The notes: generated from the sequence alone by a model not told the origin. 64,000 nucleotides of DNA from Ramlibacter henchirensis (GCF_004682015.1 NZ_SMLM01000002.1:992001-1056000), one strand, 5' to 3'; positions 24,831-33,428 are shown, numbered from the stretch's first letter. Program-made: numbers and translations.

Positions 24831-27076
24831 GGCGCGATCGGCTTGCCGGGCGTGCCGGTGCCCAGCGCATCGGCTGCGGGCGCCCGAGCGGCCGCCTGCG
24901 TGTTGCCGGGCCGGCGGGCATCAGCGTTGTTGCCGGCGGCACGCGCGTTGCTGTTGTTGGGTGCGGGCCCCGCGCCCATTCGCGTGCCGGCAGGTGCTTC
25001 GGACGGCTTGGTGCCCGGTCCCTCGGCCGGCGGCGCCGACTTTCCGACTCGCGTCTCGGCGCGCGACGCGGCCGCTTCCTTCAACGTGCCCACGCAGTCG
25101 GCGTCCTTGCCGGGGCCGGTCTCGATCGTCGCCGCCAGCGCCAGCAGCGGGTTGATCGCTCCCAGGCCGATGGCCAGGGCGGCACGCCCCGCGAGCGCGC
25201 TCTTCTCCAGCCCGACGTCGGGTGCGCCGAACGTGCCCGCGACCTTCAGCGGCGAACGCAGGCTCAGGATGCTGGTGTCCTTGGGCTGCGGCTTGATCAG
25301 GGCATTCATCGATTCGCGCGCCAGGTTGATCTCGGCGCCGCCGTGGAAGACGGTGTCGTCCGTGTCGAGCACCAGCGCGCGCGACGTCATCACGCCGTCC
25401 TTCACGTCGAACGCCGTGGCCGCGCAGCGCAGTTCCACGCGCTTGTCGCCGCGCGCCAGGAACTTGAGGATCTCGCCGCCGTCGAGGCCGGCGAATTCCA
25501 GCAGGATGTTGCTGATCTCGCCCCTGCCCATCAGGAGTGCGACGTTGCCGTTCGCGTTGGCGAGCATCTGCGCCACCGAGCCGCCGCGGGCCGTGAGGTC
25601 CACCTGCCCCTGGATCTTGCCGAAGCTGTTGCGGGCCGACTCCGATTTCGGGAAGAGGCGGTTCAATTCGAGCGATCGCGCATCGAGCCTGGTCTGCACC
25701 GCGACGGGCTTCGCATTCGAATCGATGCGCACCTGCCCCGCCACCCGGCCGCCGGCCACGCCGAGGTCGAGCGGGTCCAGCACCAGCAAGCCGTTCTGCA
25801 GGCGTACGTGCACGCCCATGCGGTCCAGCGGCAGGCCCTTGGCATTGACCACGCGCGCCGCGTCGACGCGCACGTCGGCGTTCATGGAATTGAGGCGGCT
25901 CACGTCCAGCGGCGCGCCGGGCAGCACCTTGCGGTTGGGGTCCTTGGGTTCCTTCTTGCCGTCCCTGGCCTTCGCGTCCTGCGGCTGCGCCTTGGCGACG
26001 CGCTGCTGCTCACCGGGCGGACCGCGGCGCTCGTCCTTCAGGCCGATCACCGGCGCGAGATCCTCGAAGTCCAGCGTGCGCGACTGGAGCTTGCCCGCCA
26101 GCTGCGGCACCTTCTGCGAATTGTCGAAGGCCAGCTCGCCCGCCATGTCGGTCTTGCCCAGCTTCGCGCCGATCTCGCGCACGCGCCACACCTCGCCCTG
26201 CTTGGAGAGCTGCCCCGCCACGCTGTAGGGCGGGGTGTCGGGCAGCGTGACGCCCACCAGCCGGTACAGCTCGGCGAGGTTCGGGCCTTGCAGCTGGAAG
26301 TTGACGTTGGCGCCGTCCAGCGTCGCGAGGCTCGCGATCGAGCCGCGGGCGTGCAGCTGGGTGCCGCCGGCATTGGCGTGCACCTCCGCCGGGAAAGGCT
26401 GCTGCAACGGTGCGCTCAGGTACAGCACGTCGCCCGTGCGGCCTTCGGCATTGAAGGCCTGTTCGCGCCAGCGCCCATCGGCCTTGAAGCGAAGCGGCAT
26501 GCGCGAACCCGTGCTGGTGGCTGCCGCCTGCGCCTGCTGACGGTCCATCGCGAACTGCAGGCGGATGTCCGCGCCCTGGTGCCGCGCGACGTAGTGCGCG
26601 CTGCCTTCGTCGATCACCAGCGCGCCGATCGACGGCACGTTGCGCTCGTCCTTGGTGTCTTCGCCCAGCGCCCAGGTGCGGCGGCCATCCGGCTCGATCT
26701 GCAGGCCCAGCTGAGGCTTGGTGAGGTGGATCGAAGGCAGGACGATCTCGCGGCGGAACAGCAGCGGCCACAGGCGCACCTCGACCTCGGCGCGCTCGGC
26801 CTTCACGAGGTGGCGATCCTGCGCCCACTGCGGGTTGGCGAACTCGATGCCGTCCATGATCACGCGCGTCGTCCTCCCGAGCTTCACGTCGAGGTGGCGC
26901 GTGATCTCGAACTGGCGCCCGGTCTTCTCGGTGACGTAGCGGTTGACCGGGCCGCGCAGCGTGTCCCACGGGAAGAAGACGGCCAGCAGCACCAGCGCGA
27001 GCAGGAAGAGCACGATCCCCGCGACGACCTTGAACCAGAGACGGTTGCGAAGGGGCGACGCGGCGGCGGTGCTCAT
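24827..27076 (-). CDS. AsmA family protein
   Basis: A 749-residue envelope protein with one N-terminal membrane anchor (about residues 14-36, VVAGIVLFLLALVLLAVFF). A large, mostly beta-strand periplasmic region follows. The first part matches the AsmA N-terminal domain (GPVNRYVTEKTGRQFEITRH, VIMDGIEFANPQWAQ); the AsmA C-terminal region lies about 560-660 (FAGLDGGEILKFLARGDKRV). Relatives are long groove-forming lipid-transport or outer-membrane assembly proteins. The last 90 residues or so are Pro/Ala/Gly/Asn-rich low complexity. A 47-codon membrane peptide gene precedes it by 10 bases. Confidence 0.88.
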   Translation of the reverse strand: MSTAAASPLRNRLWFKVVAGIVLFLLALVLLAVFFPWDTLRGPVNRYVTEKTGRQFEITRHLDVKLGRTTRVIMDGIEFANPQWAQDRHLVKAERAEVEVRLWPLLFRREIVLPSIHLTKPQLGLQIEPDGRRTWALGEDTKDERNVPSIGALVIDEGSAHYVARHQGADIRLQFAMDRQQAQAAATSTGSRMPLRFKADGRWREQAFNAEGRTGDVLYLSAPLQQPFPAEVHANAGGTQLHARGSIASLATLDGANVNFQLQGPNLAELYRLVGVTLPDTPPYSVAGQLSKQGEVWRVREIGAKLGKTDMAGELAFDNSQKVPQLAGKLQSRTLDFEDLAPVIGLKDERRGPPGEQQRVAKAQPQDAKARDGKKEPKDPNRKVLPGAPLDVSRLNSMNADVRVDAARVVNAKGLPLDRMGVHVRLQNGLLVLDPLDLGVAGGRVAGQVRIDSNAKPVAVQTRLDARSLELNRLFPKSESARNSFGKIQGQVDLTARGGSVAQMLANANGNVALLMGRGEISNILLEFAGLDGGEILKFLARGDKRVELRCAATAFDVKDGVMTSRALVLDTDDTVFHGGAEINLARESMNALIKPQPKDTSILSLRSPLKVAGTFGAPDVGLEKSALAGRAALAIGLGAINPLLALAATIETGPGKDADCVGTLKEAAASRAETRVGKSAPPAEGPGTKPSEAPAGTRMGAGPAPNNSNARAAGNNADARRPGNTQAAARAPAADALGTGTPGKPIAP

Positions 27077-27086
27077 GCGAGTGCCT

Positions 27087-27230
27087 TCACTCGTCGTGGA
27101 ACGGCGCGGGCACCGCCTGCGGCGAGGTCAACGACTGCAGCGCAGCCTCGAGCGGTTCGCCCAGGGCCACGAGCCCGGCCGCGGCGAGCGTGCCGAAAAA
27201 AACGATGAGGGTGTGCAGGACCAGCTTCAT
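27087..27230 (-). CDS. Hypothetical 47-residue single-span membrane peptide
   Basis: A short frame, ATG at 27230 and TGA at 27087-27089, encoding a peptide with one hydrophobic segment (LHTLIVFFGTLAAAGLVAL, residues 5-23) and a mildly acidic tail ending VPAPFHDE. It stops 10 bases before the AsmA-family start on the same strand. No family is recognised. The hydrophobic composition and tight spacing support a real gene, but its shortness and the absence of a clear ribosome-binding site leave doubt. Confidence 0.45.
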   Translation of the reverse strand: MKLVLHTLIVFFGTLAAAGLVALGEPLEAALQSLTSPQAVPAPFHDE

Positions 27231-27477
27231 GCCGAATGGCGTGCGGACGCACGCATGCAAGTTGCGGCGAGTGTGGCTGTTGAGGAGAGCGCTTCCGGTC
27301 AGTGCCGTGCGTCAGGTGTCGTCGTCCCGAGCCTACAGCCGCGCCCGGATGGAAGGGGGCTCTTTCGGAAGGGCATCGGTAGGCGCGATCCTACGGCCGC
27401 GCTGGGAGGCGGCTGGCACAATCGCCGCGTCGTGCGCCGCATGCACGCTTTGGTCCGCGCCCGCAACGAGCCTGCCC

Positions 27478-27864
27478 TTGGAACTGCGAACCTTCTTCGT
27501 CGAGGACAACGTCACCATCCGCGAGAACCTGATCGGGACGCTGGAGGAGCTCGCGTGCATCAAGGCGCTCGGGTGGGCCGACAACGAAGCCGATGCGCGC
27601 GCGTGGCTGCGCAAGTCCCATGAGCAGTGGGACCTGGCCGTCATCGATCTTTTCCTCAAACAGGGCAGCGGGCTGGGAGTGCTGGAAGCGTGCCGCGGAC
27701 GCTCGCCCGGGCAGCGGGTGGTGGTGCTGTCGAACTACGCCACCACCGACATGCGAAAACGCTGCTCGCAGCTGGGCGCCGATGCGGTGTTCGACAAGTC
27801 CAACGAGATCGACGCCCTGATCGACTACTGCGTGCAGCAGGCCGATGCCCGCTCGCGCGCCTAG
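27478..27864 (+). CDS. Single-domain response regulator (receiver only)
   Basis: A 128-residue CheY-like receiver with no output domain. The N terminus ELRTFFVEDNVTIRENLIGT carries the acidic pair, the phospho-acceptor is Asp57 in AVIDLFLKQGSG, and VVVLSNYATTDMR and VFDKSNE supply the Thr/Ser and Lys positions. The start is taken as the TTG at 27478, directly before the conserved ELRTFFVED. Upstream in-frame ATGs would add unrelated basic sequence. The 247 bases between this start and the membrane-peptide gene hold no gene. It faces the NarL-type gene with 14 bases between stops, so it may share the nearby histidine kinase. Confidence 0.82.
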   Translation: MELRTFFVEDNVTIRENLIGTLEELACIKALGWADNEADARAWLRKSHEQWDLAVIDLFLKQGSGLGVLEACRGRSPGQRVVVLSNYATTDMRKRCSQLGADAVFDKSNEIDALIDYCVQQADARSRA

Positions 27865-27878
27865 TTTGCGCGTGCGGC

Positions 27879-28511
27879 TCAGTCGATCAGCTTGTTCTTC
27901 AGGGCGTAGTAGGTGAGGTCGCTGTTCGAGGCGAGGCTCATCTTCTCCATCAGCCGCGTGCGGTACGTGCTGACCGTCTTGACGCTGAGCGAGAGGGCCT
28001 TGGCGATGTCGCCCGCCGTCTCGCCCTTGGCGAGCTTCAGGAACACCTGGAACTCGCGCTCGGACAGCTGCTCGTGCGGCGCGCCGCCTTCCTTGCGATT
28101 GAGCTGCTGCGCCAGCAGCTCGGCCACGGCCGGCGAGATGTAGCGGCGGCCCAGGGCGATGGTGCGGATCGCGTTGACGATCTCCATCGGCTCGCACTCT
28201 TTGTTCAGGTACCCGCTGGCGCCCTGACGGATGAGGTTCATCGCGTAGTGCTCCTCCGGGTAGCCGGAGAGGATGAGGATGCCGACGTCCGGCGCCTTGG
28301 CGCGGATCATGCCGAGCGCATCGATTCCGCTCTGGCCGGGCATCGACAGGTCCATCACCAAGACGTCGAGCTCCGTGGTGCGGACCAGGTCGATGGCTTC
28401 GCGGCCGCTGGCCGCTTCTCCCACCACGCGCAGGTCGACCTGCTCCGAGAAGAACTGCTTGAGTCCCGACCGGACGATGGCGTGGTCATCCACAATGCCG
28501 ACTTTGATCAT
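27879..28511 (-). CDS. NarL/FixJ-family response regulator
   Basis: A 210-residue two-domain regulator. Receiver: VGIVDDHAIVRSGLKQF with phospho-acceptor Asp54 in LVMDLSMPGQSG, SGYPEEHY (Ser switch) and the YLNKECEP lysine. The LuxR-type helix-turn-helix is at about residues 148-205 (LSEREFQVFLKLAKGETAGD, then SLSVKTVSTYRTRLMEKM). It binds DNA as a dimer in its family. It is divergent from the CHASE3 histidine kinase across about 104 bases that include an A/T-rich stretch (28587-28612), the probable shared control region. Cognate pairing with that kinase is inferred from position and matching families. Confidence 0.92.
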   Translation of the reverse strand: MIKVGIVDDHAIVRSGLKQFFSEQVDLRVVGEAASGREAIDLVRTTELDVLVMDLSMPGQSGIDALGMIRAKAPDVGILILSGYPEEHYAMNLIRQGASGYLNKECEPMEIVNAIRTIALGRRYISPAVAELLAQQLNRKEGGAPHEQLSEREFQVFLKLAKGETAGDIAKALSLSVKTVSTYRTRLMEKMSLASNSDLTYYALKNKLID

Positions 28512-28615
28512 GTCTGTTCTCTTTCAGCGCCCTCTCGCGGGCTTCCCGGGCGGCCAGCATCTGCTGGAATCGCCTACCCTTCAGTCATGATTATTCTGGA
28601 TTTTATTGTCATTGG

Positions 28616-29986
28616 GTGCGCTTGCCGGTGAACTTCATCCACTCGAAAGCACTACCGAAGACGGCGATCAGTCTGCTGCTGGCTCTGCTGGCCGCATGCG
28701 TACTGATCGGCATCAACGAAACCGCCCACAACCGCGCGCGCGCCGAACTCGACAACATGGAGCGCGGCTTCGCCACGCGCACCGCGATGAGTCGTCTGCT
28801 GCAGCAGGTGCTGGATGCTGAAACGGGTTCCCGCGGGTTCTTGCTGACAGGGGATGCACGGTACCTGGCTCCATACGACAACGCGGTGGCCGGTATCGGC
28901 CAAAGCCTGGACGCACTGCACGCAGCATACGCCCACTGGCCGCAGGAATCCGCAATCCTGCAGCAGCTCGGCGCCGACGTGCAGCGCAAGCTGGCCGAGA
29001 TGGAGCTGTCGGTGCGCATGCGCAGGCAGGGCAACGAGGATGCCTGGAAGTTCGTGGTGCTCTCGGACGTCGGGCAGCAGCAGATGGAGTCGATCCGCGC
29101 GCAGTCCGGCCGGCTGCTGGAGTCCACCGCGCGGCGCATCGAAGCCAGCGACGACCAGGTGAGGACCTCGCTGCTGTACTCAAGGCTGGGCATCGCGGTC
29201 GTCACGCTTGCCGCTCTGCTGGCGTTCTGGCTGTACCTGCGGCAGACCACCGCGTTGCGCGCCGCAGGCGACCAGCAGCAGCGCGCGCTGCAGCAGGAAC
29301 GCGACCTGCTCGAGCAGCAGGTGCGCGATCGCACCGCCACCCTGGCCGAACTGGCCACCCACCTGCAGCAGGTGCGCGAGGAGGAACGCGGCCACCTGGC
29401 GCGCGAGCTGCACGACGAACTCGGCGCGCTGCTCACTGCGGCCAAGCTGGACGTGGCACGGCTGAAGTCGCGCCTGGGTTCGCAACCGGCCGAGGTGTCC
29501 CAGCGCCTTCAGCACCTGACCGAGACGCTGAACAGCGGCATCGCGCTCAAGCGCCGCATCATCGAAGACCTGCGTCCCTCGTCGCTGTCGAACCTCGGCC
29601 TGCACGCCTCGCTGGAGATCCTGGCGCGCGAGTTCTCCGAGCGCTCCGGGGTCGAGGTGGTCACCAGCCTCGAGCCGGTGGAACTGGACGAGTCGCACCA
29701 GCTCACGGTCTACCGCCTCGTGCAGGAGTCGCTCACCAACATGGCCAAGTACGCGCATGCACGCCATGCCGAGGTGACGGTGCGCGCGTACGCCAACCAT
29801 GTAGAAGTTTCGGTGCGCGACGACGGCAAGGGCTTCGATCCGGCCCGCATCCGCCCCTCCACGCACGGGCTGGCGGGCATGCGCCACCGGGTCGAGGCGG
29901 CCGGCGGCCGGCTCACGCTGGACACGAAACCGGGCGCCGGAACGCGCGTTTCGGCCGTGCTTCCCACCCGCGTACTGCAGGCCTGA
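28616..29986 (+). CDS. CHASE3-domain sensor histidine kinase (HisKA_3 type)
   Basis: A 456-residue inner-membrane kinase. TM1 is about residues 15-34, a periplasmic CHASE3 domain follows (about 36-180, with AETGSRGFLLTGDARYLAPY), and TM2 is 188-208. A coiled coil (215-255) precedes the dimerisation/phosphotransfer helix, EEERGHLARELHDELGALL, with His266 as likely phosphosite. The ATPase domain has QESLTNMAKYAHA (N box) and VRDDGKGFDP (G1). The GTG at 28616 was used; a second GTG at 28628 is equally possible. A 14-codon frame (28587-28631) overlaps it and may only be chance. HisKA_3 kinases pair with NarL-type regulators such as the divergent neighbour. Confidence 0.9.
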   Translation: MRLPVNFIHSKALPKTAISLLLALLAACVLIGINETAHNRARAELDNMERGFATRTAMSRLLQQVLDAETGSRGFLLTGDARYLAPYDNAVAGIGQSLDALHAAYAHWPQESAILQQLGADVQRKLAEMELSVRMRRQGNEDAWKFVVLSDVGQQQMESIRAQSGRLLESTARRIEASDDQVRTSLLYSRLGIAVVTLAALLAFWLYLRQTTALRAAGDQQQRALQQERDLLEQQVRDRTATLAELATHLQQVREEERGHLARELHDELGALLTAAKLDVARLKSRLGSQPAEVSQRLQHLTETLNSGIALKRRIIEDLRPSSLSNLGLHASLEILAREFSERSGVEVVTSLEPVELDESHQLTVYRLVQESLTNMAKYAHARHAEVTVRAYANHVEVSVRDDGKGFDPARIRPSTHGLAGMRHRVEAAGGRLTLDTKPGAGTRVSAVLPTRVLQA

Positions 29987-30186
29987 AAAGGCCCGTCGTG
30001 CTGTCGGCGGGCTCCTACAGGTCGGCACCTTGCCCACCGACAGCCGGTCACGCCTGCGGCTGATCATTTACGGCTGACCTCGCCGCGTACGCTCACCTCT
30101 CGAAAAGCGCATCGCTCGCGCAGCGCTTGCGACGGGGCCGCGCACGCCACGCGGCTGCATCACGACCACGAACGAGAGGACACGAC

Positions 30187-30486
30187 ATGGCCATTGCAAC
30201 GAGATCGGCTCGCGCCGGAGCCACCACCCAATCCCTGGCCGACGACGCGCTCGAGCGGGTGCGGGACCTGCGCTATGGCGTGCAGGACCTGGCCAATCGC
30301 AGCCTGAGCGCCGTCGGCGAATCGGCGCAGGTCGCGCAGGAGCGCCTGGGCCGCTACGCGAGCGTCACCGGACGGTACGTCAGCGAGCAGCCGGTCAAGT
30401 CGGCGCTGATCGCAGCCGCCGTCGGCGCCGCCGTCGCGGCGATCGTGATGGTGGCCCGCAGCCGCCGCAACCGCTACTACTACTGA
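30187..30486 (+). CDS. DUF883/ElaB-YqjD-like small membrane protein
   Basis: A 99-residue protein with an amphipathic N-terminal half (DDALERVRDLRYGVQDLANR) and one C-terminal membrane span (about residues 71-90, VKSALIAAAVGAAVAAIVMV), ending RSRRNRYYY. This layout is that of YqjD/ElaB proteins, which bind ribosomes at the inner membrane in E. coli stationary phase; the same job here is inferred. The ATG at 30187 removes an arginine-rich 20-residue extension. The 200 bases upstream contain no gene. It leads a small operon with the YqjE-like gene (8 bases on). Confidence 0.75.
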   Translation: MAIATRSARAGATTQSLADDALERVRDLRYGVQDLANRSLSAVGESAQVAQERLGRYASVTGRYVSEQPVKSALIAAAVGAAVAAIVMVARSRRNRYYY

Positions 30487-30494
30487 GCGGCACG

Positions 30495-30875
30495 ATGAGC
30501 CTCGTGCACCCGATCTTTTCGGTGCTGGTGAGCAAGCCCGAACTGGTCATCGACCACGTCGCCGGCTACGCGGCACTGGTCCAGGAGGAAGCGACGTCCG
30601 CGGGTACCGAGGTCGCCAAGCGCGCCGCCGCGTGGGCCGCATGCGGCGTCGGCGCCTTGCTGTTCCTGGTGTTCGCCGGGGTCGCGGTGATGCTCGGGGC
30701 CATGCACGAGGAATTCCACTGGGCGCTGGTCATCGTGCCGGCGATCCCGCTGGCGGTGGCGGCCGTCGCCTTCGGCAAGGCCCGCCAGCCGATGCCGGCC
30801 AAGGCGTTCGCCGAACTGAAGGCGCAGATCGATGCCGACGCGCAGGTGCTGCGCACGCTTGGAGGCCGGCCGTGA
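30495..30875 (+). CDS. YqjE-like phage-holin-superfamily membrane protein
   Basis: A 126-residue protein with two adjacent membrane spans (about residues 49-70 and 78-97) and amphipathic flanks. It belongs to the putative holin superfamily (DUF1469/YqjE), which in non-phage settings accompanies YqjD-like proteins, as here. Despite the family name nothing nearby is phage-like. The stop overlaps the GTG of the next gene (GTGA). Confidence 0.75.
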   Translation: MSLVHPIFSVLVSKPELVIDHVAGYAALVQEEATSAGTEVAKRAAAWAACGVGALLFLVFAGVAVMLGAMHEEFHWALVIVPAIPLAVAAVAFGKARQPMPAKAFAELKAQIDADAQVLRTLGGRP

Positions 30876-31336
30876 GCGCCGGCTCGGATCGCCTCGAACG
30901 CAGCCGGCTCGCCATCCTCGAGCACCTCCACAACAAGGAGCAGCGCCGCCGCGGCCGTGCGCCGGAAGACACCGGTCCCGAGCACGCGGACGAAGGCACC
31001 TGGCAAAGCCACCGGCGGGCGCACCGGCCCGGCGCGGGCGGCTGGCTGGAGACGCTGCGCGAGGTGGTCAGTGACTGGTGGAAGTACCACCCGGCGCACA
31101 TGGCCTTCGATATCGCGCGCCCCGCCCTCGGCTCCTATGCCCGCCGCAACCCGGCGACCTACCTGGGCGCGGCCGCGCTGCTCGGCGCGGGGCTGTTCTT
31201 CATGCGGCCCTGGAAACTGATCTCGATCACCGGCGTGCTGGTGGCGCTGGCCCGCTCCCCGCACGTGGCGCAGCTCGTCATGCAGGCCATGTCCGCCTCG
31301 CAGAACCCGCGCGACGACGAGCCGGTGCAGGAATGA
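30872..31336 (+). CDS. Hypothetical membrane protein of the yqjD/yqjE-like operon
   Basis: A 154-residue protein starting from a GTG that overlaps the previous stop by 4 bases. The N-terminal 55 residues are charged (ERSRLAILEHLHNKEQRRRG). A central amphipathic region (WWKYHPAHMAFDIARPALG) follows, then one or two hydrophobic segments (NPATYLGAAALLGAGLFFM and ITGVLVALARS). It may take the YqjK place in a yqjDEK-like operon, but sequence similarity to YqjK is not evident. Function unknown. Confidence 0.65.
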   Translation: MSAGSDRLERSRLAILEHLHNKEQRRRGRAPEDTGPEHADEGTWQSHRRAHRPGAGGWLETLREVVSDWWKYHPAHMAFDIARPALGSYARRNPATYLGAAALLGAGLFFMRPWKLISITGVLVALARSPHVAQLVMQAMSASQNPRDDEPVQE

Positions 31337-31413
31337 AGGCGAACCGGCGGCTTGGTGCGGACCGGCCGGCGAGCACGATGCAGGAGCGCACCGGAACGGA
31401 TGTTCGGGAGTCG

Positions 31414-31737
31414 ATGATGAACATGAACGCAAGGACCCTGCTGGCCGCCGCGGCGCTGGCGGTCGCGGCACTGGCCGGCACCGGCTGCGCGGTGGTCCGG
31501 GGCCAGGAAACCGCGGGCGCGTACGTCGACGACGCGGCCACCACCACCGCGGTGAAGGCCAAGTTCGTCGAGGACAAGACCGTCGACGCCGGAGCCATCC
31601 GGGTCGAGACGCTGAACGGCACCGTGCAGCTGTCCGGCTTCGCCAAGTCCAACGCCGAAAAGGCGCAGGCCGAGTACCTGGCGCGCAACACCAAGGGCGT
31701 GCGCTCCGTGCGCAACGCCATCATCGTCCGTCCCTGA
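31414..31737 (+). CDS. BON-domain periplasmic protein
   Basis: A 107-residue exported protein. The signal peptide MNARTLLAAAALAVAALAG leads to GTGC, a weak lipobox because -3 is Gly rather than Leu. One BON domain fills the mature part (TTAVKAKFVEDKTVDAGAIR, LNGTVQLSGFAKSNAEKAQ, VRSVRNAIIV), as in OsmY and DolP. BON domains bind phospholipid membranes and are often stress-induced. Start choice: ATG at 31414 or 31417, at the signal peptide. An in-frame ATG at 31333 overlaps the previous stop and would add 27 residues, so the mRNA may well be shared. Confidence 0.8.
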   Translation: MMNMNARTLLAAAALAVAALAGTGCAVVRGQETAGAYVDDAATTTAVKAKFVEDKTVDAGAIRVETLNGTVQLSGFAKSNAEKAQAEYLARNTKGVRSVRNAIIVRP

Positions 31738-31798
31738 GTCGGCGGCGCCGCCGGCCGCTCGCGCCCGGCGGCACGCCCCTTGCCTGAATCGAGCGAGC

Positions 31799-32953
31799 AT
31801 GAAAACCTTCCGCTGCGACAACTGCGGCCATCCCCTCTTCTTCGAGAACGTGCAGTGCCTGCAGTGCGGCAGCGCGCTGGCCTTCCTGCCCGACCGGCTG
31901 GCGCTGTGCGCCATCGAGCCGGCGCCCGATCGCGAGGAGGGGCTCTTCCAGCGCAAGCTGCCCCAACGCCGGCAGCCCGCCGCGCGTTTCTGGCGCCTGT
32001 GCCGCAACCACACCGAGCACCAGGCCTGCAACTTCGCGGTGCCGGAGGACGACCCCAACCCGTACTGCGCTTCCTGCCGGCAGACGCGCCTGCTGCCCGA
32101 CCTCTCCGTGCCGGAGAACGTGGAGCGCTGGTACAAGGTCGAGGTGGCCAAGCGCCGGCTGTTCTACACGCTGGCGCAGCTGCGCCTGGTGAACGTCTGC
32201 CCGCCCAACGGCGAGCGCGACGGCCCGGTGTTCGAGTTCCTCGCCGACACGCCCGGCCACATGGTGATGACCGGCCATGCCGACGGCGTGATCACCCTGA
32301 ACGTCGCCGAGGCCGACGACCCGGAGCGCGTGAAGCGCCGCATCGAACTGCACGAGCCCTACCGCACCCTGCTCGGCCACCTGCGGCACGAGTCCGGCCA
32401 CTACTACTGGGACCGCCTGATCGACGAGGAAGGCCGCGTGCCGGAATTCCGCGCGCTCTTCGGCGACGAATCCATCGATTACGCGCAGGCGCTGCAGCGG
32501 CACTATGCGAGCGGCGGCCACCCCCCCGGATGGGAAGAGCGTTTCGTCAGCGCCTACGCGACTTCCCATCCCTGGGAAGACTGGGCCGAGACCTGGGCCC
32601 ACTACCTGCACATGGTCGACCTGCTGGAGACCGCGGCTTCGTACAACACGCGCGTGGAAGTTCCGGGCGGCGAGAGCGACGAGGTGGACGACCCGTTCGC
32701 CACCAGCGAGGCCGACTTCGACAAGCTCGTCGAGCAATGGGTGCCGGTCACGCTGCTGGTCAACAGCCTCAACCGCAGCCTGGGCCAGGAGGACGCCTAT
32801 CCCTTCGCGCTGACCAGCGCCTCGCTGGAGAAACTGCGCTTCGTGCACGAGGTGATCCACAGCCCGCGCCGCGCCAGGCAGGCGCAGCCGGCGGACGAGT
32901 CCGCCATGGCGCAGGAAGAGCCCGCCGCGCAGCCGCAGCCGCAGCCGACCTGA
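31799..32953 (+). CDS. Zinc-binding metallopeptidase with N-terminal zinc ribbon
   Basis: A 384-residue protein without signal peptide. The N terminus has a zinc ribbon (CDNC at 6-9, CLQC at 20-23) and further pairs at CRNH and CASC (90-93). The peptidase motif HExxH is present as RHESGHYYWDRLI (His197, Glu198, His201), with DESIDYAQAL and HPWEDWAETWAHYL downstream as likely third-ligand regions. This matches the family of putative zinc metallopeptidases (PF15887-like). Substrate unknown. It faces a BON lipoprotein gene with one base between stops. A cytoplasmic protease beside envelope-stress genes is an unusual mix. Confidence 0.82.
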   Translation: MKTFRCDNCGHPLFFENVQCLQCGSALAFLPDRLALCAIEPAPDREEGLFQRKLPQRRQPAARFWRLCRNHTEHQACNFAVPEDDPNPYCASCRQTRLLPDLSVPENVERWYKVEVAKRRLFYTLAQLRLVNVCPPNGERDGPVFEFLADTPGHMVMTGHADGVITLNVAEADDPERVKRRIELHEPYRTLLGHLRHESGHYYWDRLIDEEGRVPEFRALFGDESIDYAQALQRHYASGGHPPGWEERFVSAYATSHPWEDWAETWAHYLHMVDLLETAASYNTRVEVPGGESDEVDDPFATSEADFDKLVEQWVPVTLLVNSLNRSLGQEDAYPFALTSASLEKLRFVHEVIHSPRRARQAQPADESAMAQEEPAAQPQPQPT

Positions 32954-32954
32954 A

Positions 32955-33428
32955 TCAGCTCATGACCAGTGTGAGCTGGTCGTTCACGTCGCGAACGTCC
33001 GGCACCATGCGCGCGATCTCGCTCGCGCGCGCCTTCACGGCCGCGGTGCGCACCGGTCCGCTCAGCGTCACCACGCCATCGCGCGTGTCCACGTCGATGC
33101 GCGCGCCGGCGAGGTCGCGCGCGGCGGCCAGTTCCGCCTTCACGCGCGCGGTGATCTGAGCATCGTCGGCGCGCGGCGCGGCGGAAGACGACGCACCGCC
33201 CATGACGGTGGTCGGATCGCCGGCGCGCTGCGCAGTGGATGACGTGGATGAAGCCGGGTTGGTGGCCTGCCTCATGCCGGTCTGCTGCTGCCGCGTTGCC
33301 GTCGCGCGAGTGGCGGCGTCTTGCGCGACGGGAGTGTGCAGGTCGCGCTCGTCCTCGCGAGGGCTGCAGGCGGCCACCGCGACCACGGAGGTGATCCAGA
33401 TGGCGAAGCCGATCGGTCGAATGTCCAT
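32955..33428 (-). CDS. BON-domain lipoprotein
   Basis: A 157-residue predicted lipoprotein: signal sequence ending in lipobox VAAC (Cys about 21). A long Thr/Gln/Ala/Ser-rich linker (about 22-88) follows, then one C-terminal BON domain (DAQITARVKAELAAARDLAG, TRDGVVTLSGPVRT, VPDVRDVNDQLTLVMS). The ATG at 33428 begins the signal peptide; an upstream in-frame ATG gives a cysteine/arginine-rich stretch and was rejected. A second BON protein lies 1.2 kb away on the other strand, so envelope maintenance is a theme of this segment. Confidence 0.82.
   Translation of the reverse strand: MDIRPIGFAIWITSVVAVAACSPREDERDLHTPVAQDAATRATATRQQQTGMRQATNPASSTSSTAQRAGDPTTVMGGASSSAAPRADDAQITARVKAELAAARDLAGARIDVDTRDGVVTLSGPVRTAAVKARASEIARMVPDVRDVNDQLTLVMS

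Noticed and set aside
23147..27208. A very long open plus-strand frame (over 1300 codons) across ctpA, moeB and the AsmA-family gene
   Set aside because: It lies in other phases or on the opposite strand of three well-supported genes, has Arg/Ala/Gln/His-rich composition and no family motifs. High GC content keeps stop codons rare.
28587..28631. A 14-codon leader peptide overlapping the histidine kinase start
   Set aside because: Too short to judge; it lies in an AT-richer promoter-like stretch, has no ribosome-binding site and no regulatory codon run.
30495..30875. Prophage remnant suggested by a holin-like gene
   Set aside because: No lysin, capsid, integrase or attachment repeats are nearby, and the gene pairs with a YqjD-like neighbour as in ordinary chromosomal yqjDE loci.
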